A stretch of DNA of 64,000 nt from the NCBI GenBank assembly GCA_964627855.1, contig CAZVLE010000098.1, positions 1-64,000 on the forward strand. The letters are read 5' to 3'. Shown here piece by piece: positions 35,676 through 44,581 of the stretch. The translations under genes and the position numbers were made by a program. Each line of letters opens with the position of its first letter. The stretch's first letter is position 1. The notes under the pieces are model-generated. The model was not told where the DNA came from. It saw only the letters and a program-made list of their open reading frames with translations, and did no database searches. This DNA comes from CAZVLE01 sp964627855 (lineage in GTDB: Bacteria > Bacillota > Dethiobacteria > DTU022).

Positions 35676-36026
35676 ATGAGTGTCATCAAGAAAGCAAAAG
35701 AACTGGGTCAGGAGATCCGCAAGACAGATGAATACAAAGAACTGGAAAGGGTTACAGAAAATATTCAGCAGGATACCGAAGCCAACAATATGATTAAAGA
35801 AATCCAGGATCTTCAAAAACAAATTCAATTCAGCCAGCAATCAGGTGTCCAACCGAGCGAAGAACAGATCGGCCAGTTTAACAATTTAAAAACTAAAATG
35901 GATACAAACCTGACCATACAGGCGTATGCTAAAGCTCAAAATGACTTCAGCCAATTCATGCAGGAAGTCAATAGCGCTATCAGCGATGGAATAAATCCGG
36001 CTACGGCCGATGGGAAAAGTGAATAA
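35676..36026 (+). CDS. YlbF/YmcA-family protein
   Basis: This 116-residue all-alpha protein has the YlbF-type pattern of a long N-terminal helix followed by TEANNMIKEIQDLQKQIQ and FNNLKTKM. In Bacillus, YlbF and YmcA with YaaT modulate RNase Y. Solo paralogues are common in Clostridia and may serve other roles. Two strong ribosome sites occur in tandem (AAGGAGG at about 35642 and 35662); the second, seven bases before ATG 35676, sets the start. Confidence 0.8.
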   Translation: MSVIKKAKELGQEIRKTDEYKELERVTENIQQDTEANNMIKEIQDLQKQIQFSQQSGVQPSEEQIGQFNNLKTKMDTNLTIQAYAKAQNDFSQFMQEVNSAISDGINPATADGKSE

Positions 36027-36138
36027 GTTCTCTCCAAGCATATCTCAACAGGGCAAGAGATTGGCTCAGTCTGTGTCAGGTATAACAGGGAACTCCGCTT
36101 GAAAAATGTAGAGATTATGTAACCCCCACCCCGACCTT

Positions 36139-36169
36139 CCCGGCACTCAAAATGCACCTGAGTGCCGGG
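36139..36169. repeat. Perfect inverted repeat in a convergent gap
   Basis: CCCGGCACTCA is repeated inverted after a nine-base loop, giving an 11-pair GC-rich stem. It lies between ylbF-like and the unknown gene ending at 36339. Neither strand has a T run, so it may be a factor-assisted terminator or RNA stabilising hairpin. Nothing else is supported in 36027-36338. Confidence 0.5.
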
Positions 36170-36338
36170 AGTAAACGCATGATGGCAGTGTAATCAGGAC
36201 TTATGTTGTGATCGGCACCAGGCTTTCATAGGCATGGATTATATCAGGGGGATAATTAAAGGGGACCAGGACCACATTTTTTGACCATTAGCCCGGATTT
36301 GTTGCACATAATCATTTTCCAGTTTGACAGTCAGCTCT

Positions 36339-37301
36339 TTAAGCTTGTTCATGATTAGGCTTAGTGTACTTTTTCTTTGAGCTTCGTAACGAGCCCCTGA
36401 ACAAACCCCAGGCAAGCCGAAAAAAAGACTTAAGTAATGAGCGGGAAAGACCGGGGTTTGTAGCCAGGGCTTCTGAGGCTCTGGCAGATAATAACAGACA
36501 GGTCTTTGTCAATTCTTCCGGATCAAGATAACCCAGATAGGGGGAAGCCAGGGCAACAACCCGAGCAGGTTCTTCGGCCAACTGCCGGTTAAGCTTTTTC
36601 AGGTTATTATTCAAGTATTCCCCTGCATCTTCGGGAGGAAAAAACTGCAGCAGTGTCTCTTGAGAAAACAGGCCTGATTTAAAAATAATACTATCACAAA
36701 GATTTTCGATCTCTTTACGATCCAGGGAGCTGAAAAATGCCTGAAGGGCATTTTCTGGCAGGCCCGGATGCTTCGCTAATAAATTATTTGCAAGCCTGAC
36801 CAGGCCATTGATCAGGGCAGCCAATTCTTCAAGGCTATTTTGTTCCAACTCCCGGTTTACTCGTTCATGAAAATCAGCAGGTGCTGCAGTAGAAGAAGTT
36901 TTATGGTCGGACAATTTAAGGGCATCAAGCAGTGGCAGATAGGCTCGAGGCAGTTTTTGGATGCTCTCATAATCGACCGCACTTGTCATCTGGCAGATGA
37001 ACTCGCGAAACAGGTGTGGTGGAATATTTTGCAGTTGCAGGCCCAATTCATCGAGGAAGGATACCAGAAAATTTAAGCTGCGCGGCAGCTGTCCCAGCAT
37101 CCCGAAAGAGAATGCCGAATCACTCCAGAGGAGAATTTTTACCAACTCCCGGGCTTTTTCAGGCTCAAGGCAGGCAAGGTTGGCAATAACCCTGTCTTTT
37201 ACTTCCGGATTCTGCAAAAGCTCTTCAAAATTTGCCTGAATGTTGCCTGAAAGTTGTTGAGATCCCTTTTCACTACCCCGTCCTCCAAACCTGCCTGTCA
37301 A
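36339..37301 (-). CDS. Uncharacterised helical protein downstream of acyl-CoA dehydrogenases
   Basis: This 320-residue Leu-rich, apparently all-alpha soluble protein has no motif I recognise. It ends in a basic tail (SLRSSKKKYTK). Start TTG 37301 lies eight bases after GCAGGAGG and only 16 bases after the stop of the acyl-CoA dehydrogenase gene, so it belongs to that operon. A longer in-frame start (37337) overlaps the upstream gene and lacks a ribosome site. It could be a scaffold or regulator; the function is unknown. Confidence 0.65.
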   Translation of the reverse strand: MTGRFGGRGSEKGSQQLSGNIQANFEELLQNPEVKDRVIANLACLEPEKARELVKILLWSDSAFSFGMLGQLPRSLNFLVSFLDELGLQLQNIPPHLFREFICQMTSAVDYESIQKLPRAYLPLLDALKLSDHKTSSTAAPADFHERVNRELEQNSLEELAALINGLVRLANNLLAKHPGLPENALQAFFSSLDRKEIENLCDSIIFKSGLFSQETLLQFFPPEDAGEYLNNNLKKLNRQLAEEPARVVALASPYLGYLDPEELTKTCLLLSARASEALATNPGLSRSLLKSFFRLAWGLFRGSLRSSKKKYTKPNHEQA

Positions 37302-37317
37302 GTCAGTCCCTCCTGCC

Positions 37318-38586
37318 CTAAAGCGTTTTGCAGTCAAAAAACCAGCGCGCTGTTTCCATCTGGCAGAGCTGCTTGCCCCCCATCCACAGCTGCACTATCT
37401 TGAGATCCCGCCAGTGCTTTTCAATATCACGGGCCCTGTCGCTACCATAACTATCCATCAAATTCATCGCTTTGCCAAGATCTTCCACGGCACGATCGGC
37501 AGCAAAATACTTGTACGCCCGCCCCTTGGCCACGATTTCATCGCTCCAGCGTAAGCCATAAAGATCGGGGCGATCAAGCATACGGGCATACTGGTAGCCC
37601 AGGATACGGATAATCTCGATATCCCTGACAATGTCGGCAAGAACCCCGGCAACAGCATCATTTTCTTTCAAGGGCAGGCCCCTGAAGTAATATTGACTGG
37701 AAAACTCTTTCAGGATTTCGTAAACATTCATCATCGCCCCACTGACAAAAGCTATACTGCCGAGATTACCAAAAGAAATTACTTCTTTAAAATACTTATA
37801 ATCATCTCCGGGACCACAGGCCCGGTAATGCTTTGGTACACGAACGTGATCAAACCAGACATCACTATTTTTATCTGCCGCCATTCCGGCTTTCTGGTAG
37901 GGGCTTCCCTGGGTTACACCCGGACAGTCGGCGGGAACAAAGATAAAAGCAAAATCAGCAAAATTGTCTGAGCCGGGATTGGTGGTGCAAACCACACCGA
38001 AAAGATTACAAACTCCACCGCTATTGGTTGGCCAAAGTTTATGACCGTTTATGACCCATTCCTCACCATCGAGGGTGGCAGTAGTCTCGATTGTGGTACC
38101 CCTGGTTATCTCCATGTTTTCAATATCGGCTCCGCCCTGGGGCTCAGTCATGGCATTGGCGGCAAAAACAGCTTTTTCAGTTTCACAAAACATGGGTGCG
38201 AATTCCTCACAGAGAACACGGTTCACATGCGGTTCATTACAGATCATGATCAGGGGCCAAAAGGTTACACCGAAAGCTACAGCCAGGCCGGAATCAGCCC
38301 TGGCCACTTCTTCCATAAGACGAAAAGCGGCAGTGCCGGTATAGTGGGAGTGACCCAACCCCCAGCCTCCCAGGTCTTCCGGGAAAAAAACCCGCTGCAG
38401 TCCCAGCTTGCCCATCAGGGTATTAAAAGCCGGCTCAATCAGCCGGTGCTCTCTCCAGTCTTCATCATATTGACGACGCAGGGGTATAACCTCTTCTTCC
38501 GCCCACTTTCTAACGATCGGTCCAAAATAATCATCAATGGGAGAAAGATATTCTCTGGGTCGGGTAAAGTCATCTATTGAATGCAT
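37318..38586 (-). CDS. Acyl-CoA dehydrogenase family protein
   Basis: This 422-residue flavoenzyme has an N-terminal helical domain and a middle domain with the FAD/acyl-CoA motif NAMTEPQGGADIENM near 142 and EEWVINGHKLWPTNSG. The C-terminal helical domain ends MDSYGSDRARDIEKHWRDLK. I cannot place the catalytic Glu: the segment aligned with the usual YEGT is LWMGGKQ. It probably oxidises an unusual acyl-CoA, perhaps as a heteromer with its upstream paralogue. ATG 38586 follows GTGAGG. Confidence 0.8.
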   Translation of the reverse strand: MHSIDDFTRPREYLSPIDDYFGPIVRKWAEEEVIPLRRQYDEDWREHRLIEPAFNTLMGKLGLQRVFFPEDLGGWGLGHSHYTGTAAFRLMEEVARADSGLAVAFGVTFWPLIMICNEPHVNRVLCEEFAPMFCETEKAVFAANAMTEPQGGADIENMEITRGTTIETTATLDGEEWVINGHKLWPTNSGGVCNLFGVVCTTNPGSDNFADFAFIFVPADCPGVTQGSPYQKAGMAADKNSDVWFDHVRVPKHYRACGPGDDYKYFKEVISFGNLGSIAFVSGAMMNVYEILKEFSSQYYFRGLPLKENDAVAGVLADIVRDIEIIRILGYQYARMLDRPDLYGLRWSDEIVAKGRAYKYFAADRAVEDLGKAMNLMDSYGSDRARDIEKHWRDLKIVQLWMGGKQLCQMETARWFFDCKTL

Positions 38587-38611
38587 TATAAAACCTCACC
38601 TTCATTATAGG

Positions 38612-39856
38612 TTAAAGGTTCTTCGACCGATAGAAAAACCTTGCCAGTGCCAATTTGTTCAGCTCCCAACTGCCGAGATGGACCTGTAATGTTTTTACAT
38701 CACGCCAGTAACGTTCAAGGTTCCATTCCGTAGCATACCCGGCCGAGCCCATCAATTCCATGGTTTGATTGATCGCTTTCTCCGCAGACATGGTAATGTG
38801 TGATACTACGCTTAAGGCTGAAATGTAGAGCTCTTCCTGCCTGGACAATATTTCCGGCTCTGAACTGGCAATCATGTGTGCCAGTTGATAGAGCAACAAA
38901 CGGCTCAGCAATATTTCATGGCTGATTTCTGCCATTACCGATGCAGTCAGCGGATTCTCTTTAAAGAGGTTGCCCTTTCCCTTGATCACACGCGTGTCAC
39001 CCCATGCCCGGATAATTTCAAATACCGCAAAAAGGGAACCAACGGTTACAGCTGACATGTTCAGGTAAAGCCATGTCAGCAATTTTTGAAAAGAGCCTTC
39101 CCCTTGAAAAATTATATTTGAAACAGAAATACTTGCCCGGGACAAATTGATTTCTGCATTGAGGCTGGCAGCAAGGCCAGTTTTCAACAGATGCTCTCCA
39201 CGTGAAAGGCCGAGATTATCGCCTGGGACCAAAACCATGGCAGGTTCTTCAGAACCTTCAATGCTGCAAATGAGAGCTACAATTTGTGCATCTGATCCCG
39301 AATTGAGCGGACGCAGCTTTTCACCACTGATCACCAGGTTTTGGCCACTTTTTTGCGCACTGGCCCCAAAATACTTACCCCTGAAGAGCTTTTGTTCCGA
39401 TAAAACAGCTTTCGGACTATAGGCAGGCAAAATCAGGGCACAGAGGGTTGTTTCATCTGCCTGGCAAAAAAGAGGAGCTATTGAGTTGCAAAGTCCTTCA
39501 TGCTTTAATCGACCGGAACAGATCATGCTGCTCAATGCAAAATTTACAGCCGCCAGGTAGCCAATACCCGTATCGGCTCGTCCAACTTGTTCAAGAGCAG
39601 CTACGATAGTTATTGCTGCCTCAGGCAAGTTGTATCCCAGACCGCCGCAATCTTCAGGCCATAACAATTTCTGCAGCTCGAGTTCAATAAAAAGCTTGTC
39701 CATAGCCGGTTTTAATAACTGCTCGTAGTCCTCTCCATATTCCAACCGTTTCGCTATCACTTCTTTATCAGCCCATTGCTGGACTGTTTGTGCTAAGATC
39801 AGATCGGACTCCTGAACAAAATCTGCAGGGTATGCTATTAAATTAAAACAGTTCAT
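38612..39856 (-). CDS. Divergent acyl-CoA dehydrogenase paralogue
   Basis: This 414-residue protein shares the overall fold of its downstream neighbour: LLWPEDCGGLGYNLPEA, ISGEKLRPLNSG, AGYATEWNLERYWRDVK. The flavin-contact motif MTEPxGGAD is replaced by LPAYSPKAVLS, and the YEGT position reads LGSWEL. It is therefore likely to be a non-catalytic or structurally modified subunit of an alpha2-beta2 type dehydrogenase, as in some steroid and pimeloyl-CoA systems. ATG 39856 is eight bases after GGAGG. It is the first gene of the three-gene operon. Confidence 0.75.
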   Translation of the reverse strand: MNCFNLIAYPADFVQESDLILAQTVQQWADKEVIAKRLEYGEDYEQLLKPAMDKLFIELELQKLLWPEDCGGLGYNLPEAAITIVAALEQVGRADTGIGYLAAVNFALSSMICSGRLKHEGLCNSIAPLFCQADETTLCALILPAYSPKAVLSEQKLFRGKYFGASAQKSGQNLVISGEKLRPLNSGSDAQIVALICSIEGSEEPAMVLVPGDNLGLSRGEHLLKTGLAASLNAEINLSRASISVSNIIFQGEGSFQKLLTWLYLNMSAVTVGSLFAVFEIIRAWGDTRVIKGKGNLFKENPLTASVMAEISHEILLSRLLLYQLAHMIASSEPEILSRQEELYISALSVVSHITMSAEKAINQTMELMGSAGYATEWNLERYWRDVKTLQVHLGSWELNKLALARFFYRSKNL

Positions 39857-40003
39857 TGGCAATACCTCCACCCGGCTATTTATGAAATATTATCACATAT
39901 GCAAATCTTTAGCAGGATATTTCGCAAACTTTATCTAAAATTATATAAGCTAAGCGAATAAGCGGGCCATAAGAACTTCTATTTAATGACTGGAGAGATG
40001 GAA

Positions 40004-41662
40004 ATGGACCTGGATAAAATATGTGTCGGGTGTTTCAGCGAGCGGGGACCAGGGGCTATCTGTCAGCACTGCGGTTATGATGATAGCTTTGTCCCGGAAG
40101 CAGAGGTTTACCTGGTTCCACGTACAGTCCTGGAAAACAAGTATGTGATCGGGCGTATTCTTGGCCAGGGTGGCTTTGGCATTACTTACCTGGCCTGGGA
40201 TCTTAACCTTAATATCAAACTCGCCATCAAGGAATACTTTCCCCGTGAACTGGCTTCCCGTTCAAGTGGCCACAGCCAGGTCAATGCCTATTCAGGAAAC
40301 CTGGGCAGCCAGTACCATTACGGCCTTGACAAATTCCTGCAGGAAGCTCGCACCCTGGCCCAATTTGAAGGTCACCCCAATATCGTCTCAGTGCGTGACT
40401 ACTTTCAGGCCAACAATACAGCCTACCTGGTAATGAAATATGTTGAAGGGATCACTTTAAAGGAACATCTGGGCAGATCCGGGGGCAGATTGCCCGTCGA
40501 GCAGGCGATAAAGATTATTATGCCGATCATGGATGCCCTGATCGAAGTCCATAGCGTTAATATCCTGCACCGCGACATCAGTCCGGATAACATTTTCATC
40601 AACGAAAAAGGGCAGGTCATTTTGATTGACTTCGGGGCTGCCCGCCAGGCAATAAGCGATAAGGGGCATAGCATGTCAATCATCCTCAAGCCGGGTTATG
40701 CCCCGGAAGAACAGTACCGCAGCAAGGGCAACCAGGGACCCTGGACCGATATCTATGCCCTGGCCGCCACTTTATATCATTTAATCACTGGCCGCCAGCC
40801 GCCGGAATCGCTGGACAGGCTCACAGAAGATCAGCTGGTACCTCCCAACAGGTTGGGCGTAGGTTTAAAAACCGAGGAAGAGGAGTCTATACTAAAAGCT
40901 CTGGCCGTTAGAGCCAGGGATCGCTATCAAAGGATGGAGGATTTTCAAGAGGCACTGATGGGTCAAATGCTGACCCAAAGCGTTAAAACAACAACGGTCG
41001 AACCTGTTCATGAAACCGCAGCGCCAATAAGCGAGGGGAAGAAGAGCAGAACTCCTATCATTATCGCTGGAACAACGCTGCTAGTGGCGATCATTATCGC
41101 TTTGGTAGTCTTACTGTCAGGAAGTAGCGAAGAAGAGCAGGCTCTGACAGACAGTATTGAGACAGAAGTTATTGTGGAGAACGACAACACAGAGGAGGCA
41201 GTTCAGGAGAACAACGAATTAACCGAGTTTCCGGATAAGTCGCCCAGGTCTGGTTTTGAAGAACCAACTAATTATATCGCTTCCCTCGAGGCAGATGCCC
41301 TTGAATTGTTATTCTATGAATGGGGTTATGATCCTCCGGATGATTCGGATTATGATGATATGGATTACCGCAACACATTCTATGCAGAAGAAACAAGGTT
41401 TGTATGGTGGGATTTATACCTGGCTCATCAACCTGGTGATGAAAATAGAAGCGCTCTATTCAATCATAAATACTATAACCCGGATGACACTCTTCTGGAC
41501 AGTTACGGCAGTTATTTTGATATTCCTGCAGGCTGGACCGATACATGGATATCCATGGGCCACGGCTCTGATGACCCCAGTTACTGGGAAAAGGGTGAAT
41601 ACTATGTTGAGATTTTGGTGGACGGTATTGTCATAGCCGCCGGTTCCTTTGAAATTAAGTAG
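40004..41662 (+). CDS. Zinc-ribbon Ser/Thr protein kinase with extracytoplasmic tail
   Basis: This 552-residue protein starts with a zinc ribbon (CVGC, CQHC within 26 residues). A Hanks-type kinase domain follows (about 45-310): glycine loop GQGGFGITY, AIKEYFP Lys, catalytic HRDISPDN, and DFGAA. A membrane helix (about 358-378) leads to an acidic linker and a beta-rich exported domain of about 130 residues. It probably phosphorylates Ser/Thr in response to an external signal. ATG 40004 lies seven bases after TGGAGA; ATG 39986 has no ribosome site. Confidence 0.87.
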   Translation: MDLDKICVGCFSERGPGAICQHCGYDDSFVPEAEVYLVPRTVLENKYVIGRILGQGGFGITYLAWDLNLNIKLAIKEYFPRELASRSSGHSQVNAYSGNLGSQYHYGLDKFLQEARTLAQFEGHPNIVSVRDYFQANNTAYLVMKYVEGITLKEHLGRSGGRLPVEQAIKIIMPIMDALIEVHSVNILHRDISPDNIFINEKGQVILIDFGAARQAISDKGHSMSIILKPGYAPEEQYRSKGNQGPWTDIYALAATLYHLITGRQPPESLDRLTEDQLVPPNRLGVGLKTEEEESILKALAVRARDRYQRMEDFQEALMGQMLTQSVKTTTVEPVHETAAPISEGKKSRTPIIIAGTTLLVAIIIALVVLLSGSSEEEQALTDSIETEVIVENDNTEEAVQENNELTEFPDKSPRSGFEEPTNYIASLEADALELLFYEWGYDPPDDSDYDDMDYRNTFYAEETRFVWWDLYLAHQPGDENRSALFNHKYYNPDDTLLDSYGSYFDIPAGWTDTWISMGHGSDDPSYWEKGEYYVEILVDGIVIAAGSFEIK

Positions 41663-41684
41663 CCATTTTTTGTTATCTTATTCA

Positions 41685-42443
41685 TCACAACTGTTTAAGG
41701 CAGACAAATATGGTGAGGGGATAAAAGCCTTCACCCAAAATATAAGGATCATAAAGATCATTTAAAGCTACCCGGCTAACCTTTAGCCTATATTCGTCAA
41801 AAAGACTTTGCCAATGGTCTGAGTCAAAAAGCCCTATGGTATGACATTCAGTAAATAGCTCCAACTTGCCTTTACGACGAACCAGGTAGATAATTGTGGC
41901 TTCATAGCGATCTTTAGCGAGACCAACAATGTAATTATTTTCAAAGACAGTAACCTCAACATCACCACGAGAGCCTGTATAGACAAAATTGTTTGCCCTG
42001 AATTCCTCTTTCAGATGTGCAGTAATTAAGATAATTCCACCGGGCTTTAAATGCCGGCAGGCATTACCAACTACCAACCGCAGGTCTGCTGCAGTTGTCA
42101 TATAACCAATCGAATCAGGAATGGCTACAACATCGAATTCTCTCTGCAAATCAATGGTGCGCATATCACCATGGTAATAGGTTATCTCCGGATTGATCTC
42201 TTTGGCAACCTCGAGCATACCCCTGCTAATATCCACCCCGGTAACAGTAAAATCCTTTTTGAAGGTATAATCATTTATGCCGGCGCCACTGGCAAGGTGC
42301 AGCAGAGTATGGGGCTCAATTCTTGAATGCTCTCTGATCAGCCGGCAATACGACTCTGTCTCTTCACGAAACTGCTCAGGAGGTGCAATAATTGGTTCAA
42401 TCCAGGCCAGTTCTTCATAACCGATCCACTTATCCTTATTCAC
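41685..42443 (-). CDS. Class I SAM-dependent methyltransferase
   Basis: This 252-residue soluble methyltransferase has motif I LLHLASGAGIND near 48, the acidic loop TGVDIS near 69, and a motif II region VVAIPDSIGYM. The canonical GxGxG of motif I is SGAGI. The substrate is unknown; small-molecule methyltransferases share this layout. GTG 42443 follows AGGGG. It lies downstream of the DNA methyltransferase gene with a 58-base gap. Confidence 0.75.
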   Translation of the reverse strand: MNKDKWIGYEELAWIEPIIAPPEQFREETESYCRLIREHSRIEPHTLLHLASGAGINDYTFKKDFTVTGVDISRGMLEVAKEINPEITYYHGDMRTIDLQREFDVVAIPDSIGYMTTAADLRLVVGNACRHLKPGGIILITAHLKEEFRANNFVYTGSRGDVEVTVFENNYIVGLAKDRYEATIIYLVRRKGKLELFTECHTIGLFDSDHWQSLFDEYRLKVSRVALNDLYDPYILGEGFYPLTIFVCLKQL

Positions 42444-42501
42444 TTTTTCATCCCCTATGATTCTGATCTAAGCTAAAATACCCTTATGCAAAAAATCATG
42501 G

Positions 42502-43683
42502 CTATAGCTGAAGCTGCATTCCATTACTGAAGCAAAAATTCTCTGCCGTCAGTGCTTCGACACTTATTTGCTTAATGATTTCATCATTATAATATGAAGC
42601 GATGAACTTATCAGTTTTTTCTGGCTCGATCTGCTCAACAAAAGGCAATTTTAGCTCTTTTTCCTGCGCTGTCATAACCGGAAAACCAAAAAACCTGTTG
42701 ATATATTTCAGTGAACCCTTTTCTGATTGATAGTCACTGATAAACTTCAGGTGCTTCTTAAGCCTCTTAAGATTATGATCATTGATATCAGGAAGCGCTT
42801 TAATGATATTATCCCTGATTGAAGCGAAAACACTGCTATCATGATCAAAACCAATGCTGTTCCTGCCGGAAGCTATTGCAGCCAGGTTTGTAGTTCCCGT
42901 GCCGGTGAAAGGGTCAAAAACGGTGTCGCCGAGAAGGGAATACATGTTAACCAGGCGAAAGGGAACTTCAAAAGGATAGGCGGCGCTTCTTTTACGCTCC
43001 TTATTATTCATTTCCTGTCTTACCCCCTTGAAATCCCATAAATCAGAAAACCAGGAGTTTCTTTCTTCCCAGAAATATGCACTCTGCCTGCGCCTTATTT
43101 TTTGATCCTCGGTGGTAAATGTCCTGATGCCCCCTTTTCTAAAGATGAGGATGCTTTCATGCTCCAGAGTTACATAGGCTCCGGCCGGCAGCATTCCCGA
43201 GCCCATAAACTTGTTTGGGGCATTGGTCTGTTTACGCCAGATAATCGGGGGCAGAACATCAAAGCCCAGTTCGAAAAATCTGCTTTCTATTCTTGCCCTG
43301 TTTGGAAAGAGCTGAAAGCGCCCCCCGATAGTGCGAGTGGCATCACCGATGTTGATACAAGCGTAAGCCCCTTCTTTCATGACCCGAAATAGCTGAGACC
43401 AGACCAGGTTAAGGTTTGAGTGCATTGCATCGAAAGCCTCGCGACAATAATCTATTGTTAGCTTAGAGGCAATAGTCGGGTCGAGGTCGGCAAATTGCCG
43501 ATCCCACATTTCTATCATCGGGTATGGCGGTGAAGTGACCACCAGATCAATGCTTTTATCTGGCAGGGCACTCATATCCCTGGCATCCTGGCAGGTTATT
43601 ACGTGCCTTGTTTGCAAATATTTCTCAACTCCTTGACTATGCTGAAAATAACCAGGCTTTTTGAAAATGATACTTCCGATCAA
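42502..43683 (-). CDS. Site-specific DNA methyltransferase (N4/N6)
   Basis: This protein of about 393 residues methylates an exocyclic amino group in DNA. The catalytic motif TSPPYPM lies near 50. SAM-binding VFDPFTGTGTTNLAAIASGR lies near 263, so the order is that of beta-type amino-MTases. No restriction endonuclease gene is adjacent, so it may be an orphan regulator or a remnant. TTG 43683 has no ribosome site; TTG 43617, ten bases after AAGGAG, is an alternative giving 371 residues. Confidence 0.82.
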   Translation of the reverse strand: MIGSIIFKKPGYFQHSQGVEKYLQTRHVITCQDARDMSALPDKSIDLVVTSPPYPMIEMWDRQFADLDPTIASKLTIDYCREAFDAMHSNLNLVWSQLFRVMKEGAYACINIGDATRTIGGRFQLFPNRARIESRFFELGFDVLPPIIWRKQTNAPNKFMGSGMLPAGAYVTLEHESILIFRKGGIRTFTTEDQKIRRRQSAYFWEERNSWFSDLWDFKGVRQEMNNKERKRSAAYPFEVPFRLVNMYSLLGDTVFDPFTGTGTTNLAAIASGRNSIGFDHDSSVFASIRDNIIKALPDINDHNLKRLKKHLKFISDYQSEKGSLKYINRFFGFPVMTAQEKELKLPFVEQIEPEKTDKFIASYYNDEIIKQISVEALTAENFCFSNGMQLQL

Positions 43684-43945
43684 CTTTTCAAAGATAGCTT
43701 TGCCAACCTTCTTGCTCCGGCCATTATCCGGGGTTGCTTATATTATCCATAATTGTGATACTTAAAACAACCACCACATTTATACTTCAATTTGTTTGCC
43801 TATCCTTAAAAATTGCTACGACACACACGCAGTAATTCCTGTGCTGTTCATAATTCAGACTGACATCCTTCTTTACAATCAATGATCTGGTAAGATAAGA
43901 TGAAGCCATACATAACCGGTCAGATGATAAGGAGCTGAATCGAAA

Positions 43946-44572
43946 TTGAGCGGAATCGAAAAATACGGCCTAAAAATAGACAGGTGGCTGAAGATAACAG
44001 GGTTCTTGCTTATTATCCTGCTCCTGGCTTACACACTGACCATGTTTTTTATCATTAGAAATAGGGTGGACACTTATACACGCCAGCTTTATGACGATAT
44101 TGCCGCTATGTATGGTGACGAGATAAGTTTGGTTTTAGAGATAAATGAAACAATACCGGTTGATTTATCTATCCCTGTTTCGGAGCTAATTGATCTGAAT
44201 GAGCTAATGCCTTCTGATATTCCCTTTGAAGCGACCATACCGATCGATACGGTAGTCAAAGTTGACCAAAATATCAGCGTCCCTCTGGATATTCCCCTGC
44301 TGGGTAGCTATATTGTTAATATACCGTTAAAAGCAGAAATCCCCGTTAACCAGGAAATGTCAATCTCAACAAAGATAAAGGTTGATTCGGCAGCTTTTCA
44401 GCTTTCAGAGGATGTCATTAATATTAAACAGGATATTCCTATCAGCATTCCCTTGGCGTTGCAAATTCCAATCAGTGAGCTTGATCTGAGTTTAAGAACA
44501 GAAGGGTTTACATCTTTGATAAACCTGGCAAGATTTTTATTACTGCTAAAACCGATTGAATTAGAACTTTGA
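43946..44572 (+). CDS. Membrane-anchored protein with Ile-Pro-rich beta segments
   Basis: This 208-residue protein has one N-terminal membrane helix (about 18-37) and an exported domain. About seven short alternating-hydrophobic stretches built around IP recur in it (IPVDLSIPVSE, IPFEATIPID, VPLDIPLL, IPLKAEIPV, IPISIPLALQIP). This looks like a beta-solenoid or lipid-binding strand array. No family is recognised. Start TTG 43946 lies ten bases after AAGGAG. It is convergent with the FGase-like gene. Confidence 0.65.
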   Translation: MSGIEKYGLKIDRWLKITGFLLIILLLAYTLTMFFIIRNRVDTYTRQLYDDIAAMYGDEISLVLEINETIPVDLSIPVSELIDLNELMPSDIPFEATIPIDTVVKVDQNISVPLDIPLLGSYIVNIPLKAEIPVNQEMSISTKIKVDSAAFQLSEDVINIKQDIPISIPLALQIPISELDLSLRTEGFTSLINLARFLLLLKPIELEL

Positions 44573-44581
44573 AACACATTT

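Noticed and set aside
38041..38580. 179-codon plus-strand frame opposite the acyl-CoA dehydrogenase
   Set aside because: It is an antisense shadow of a gene with strong family motifs.
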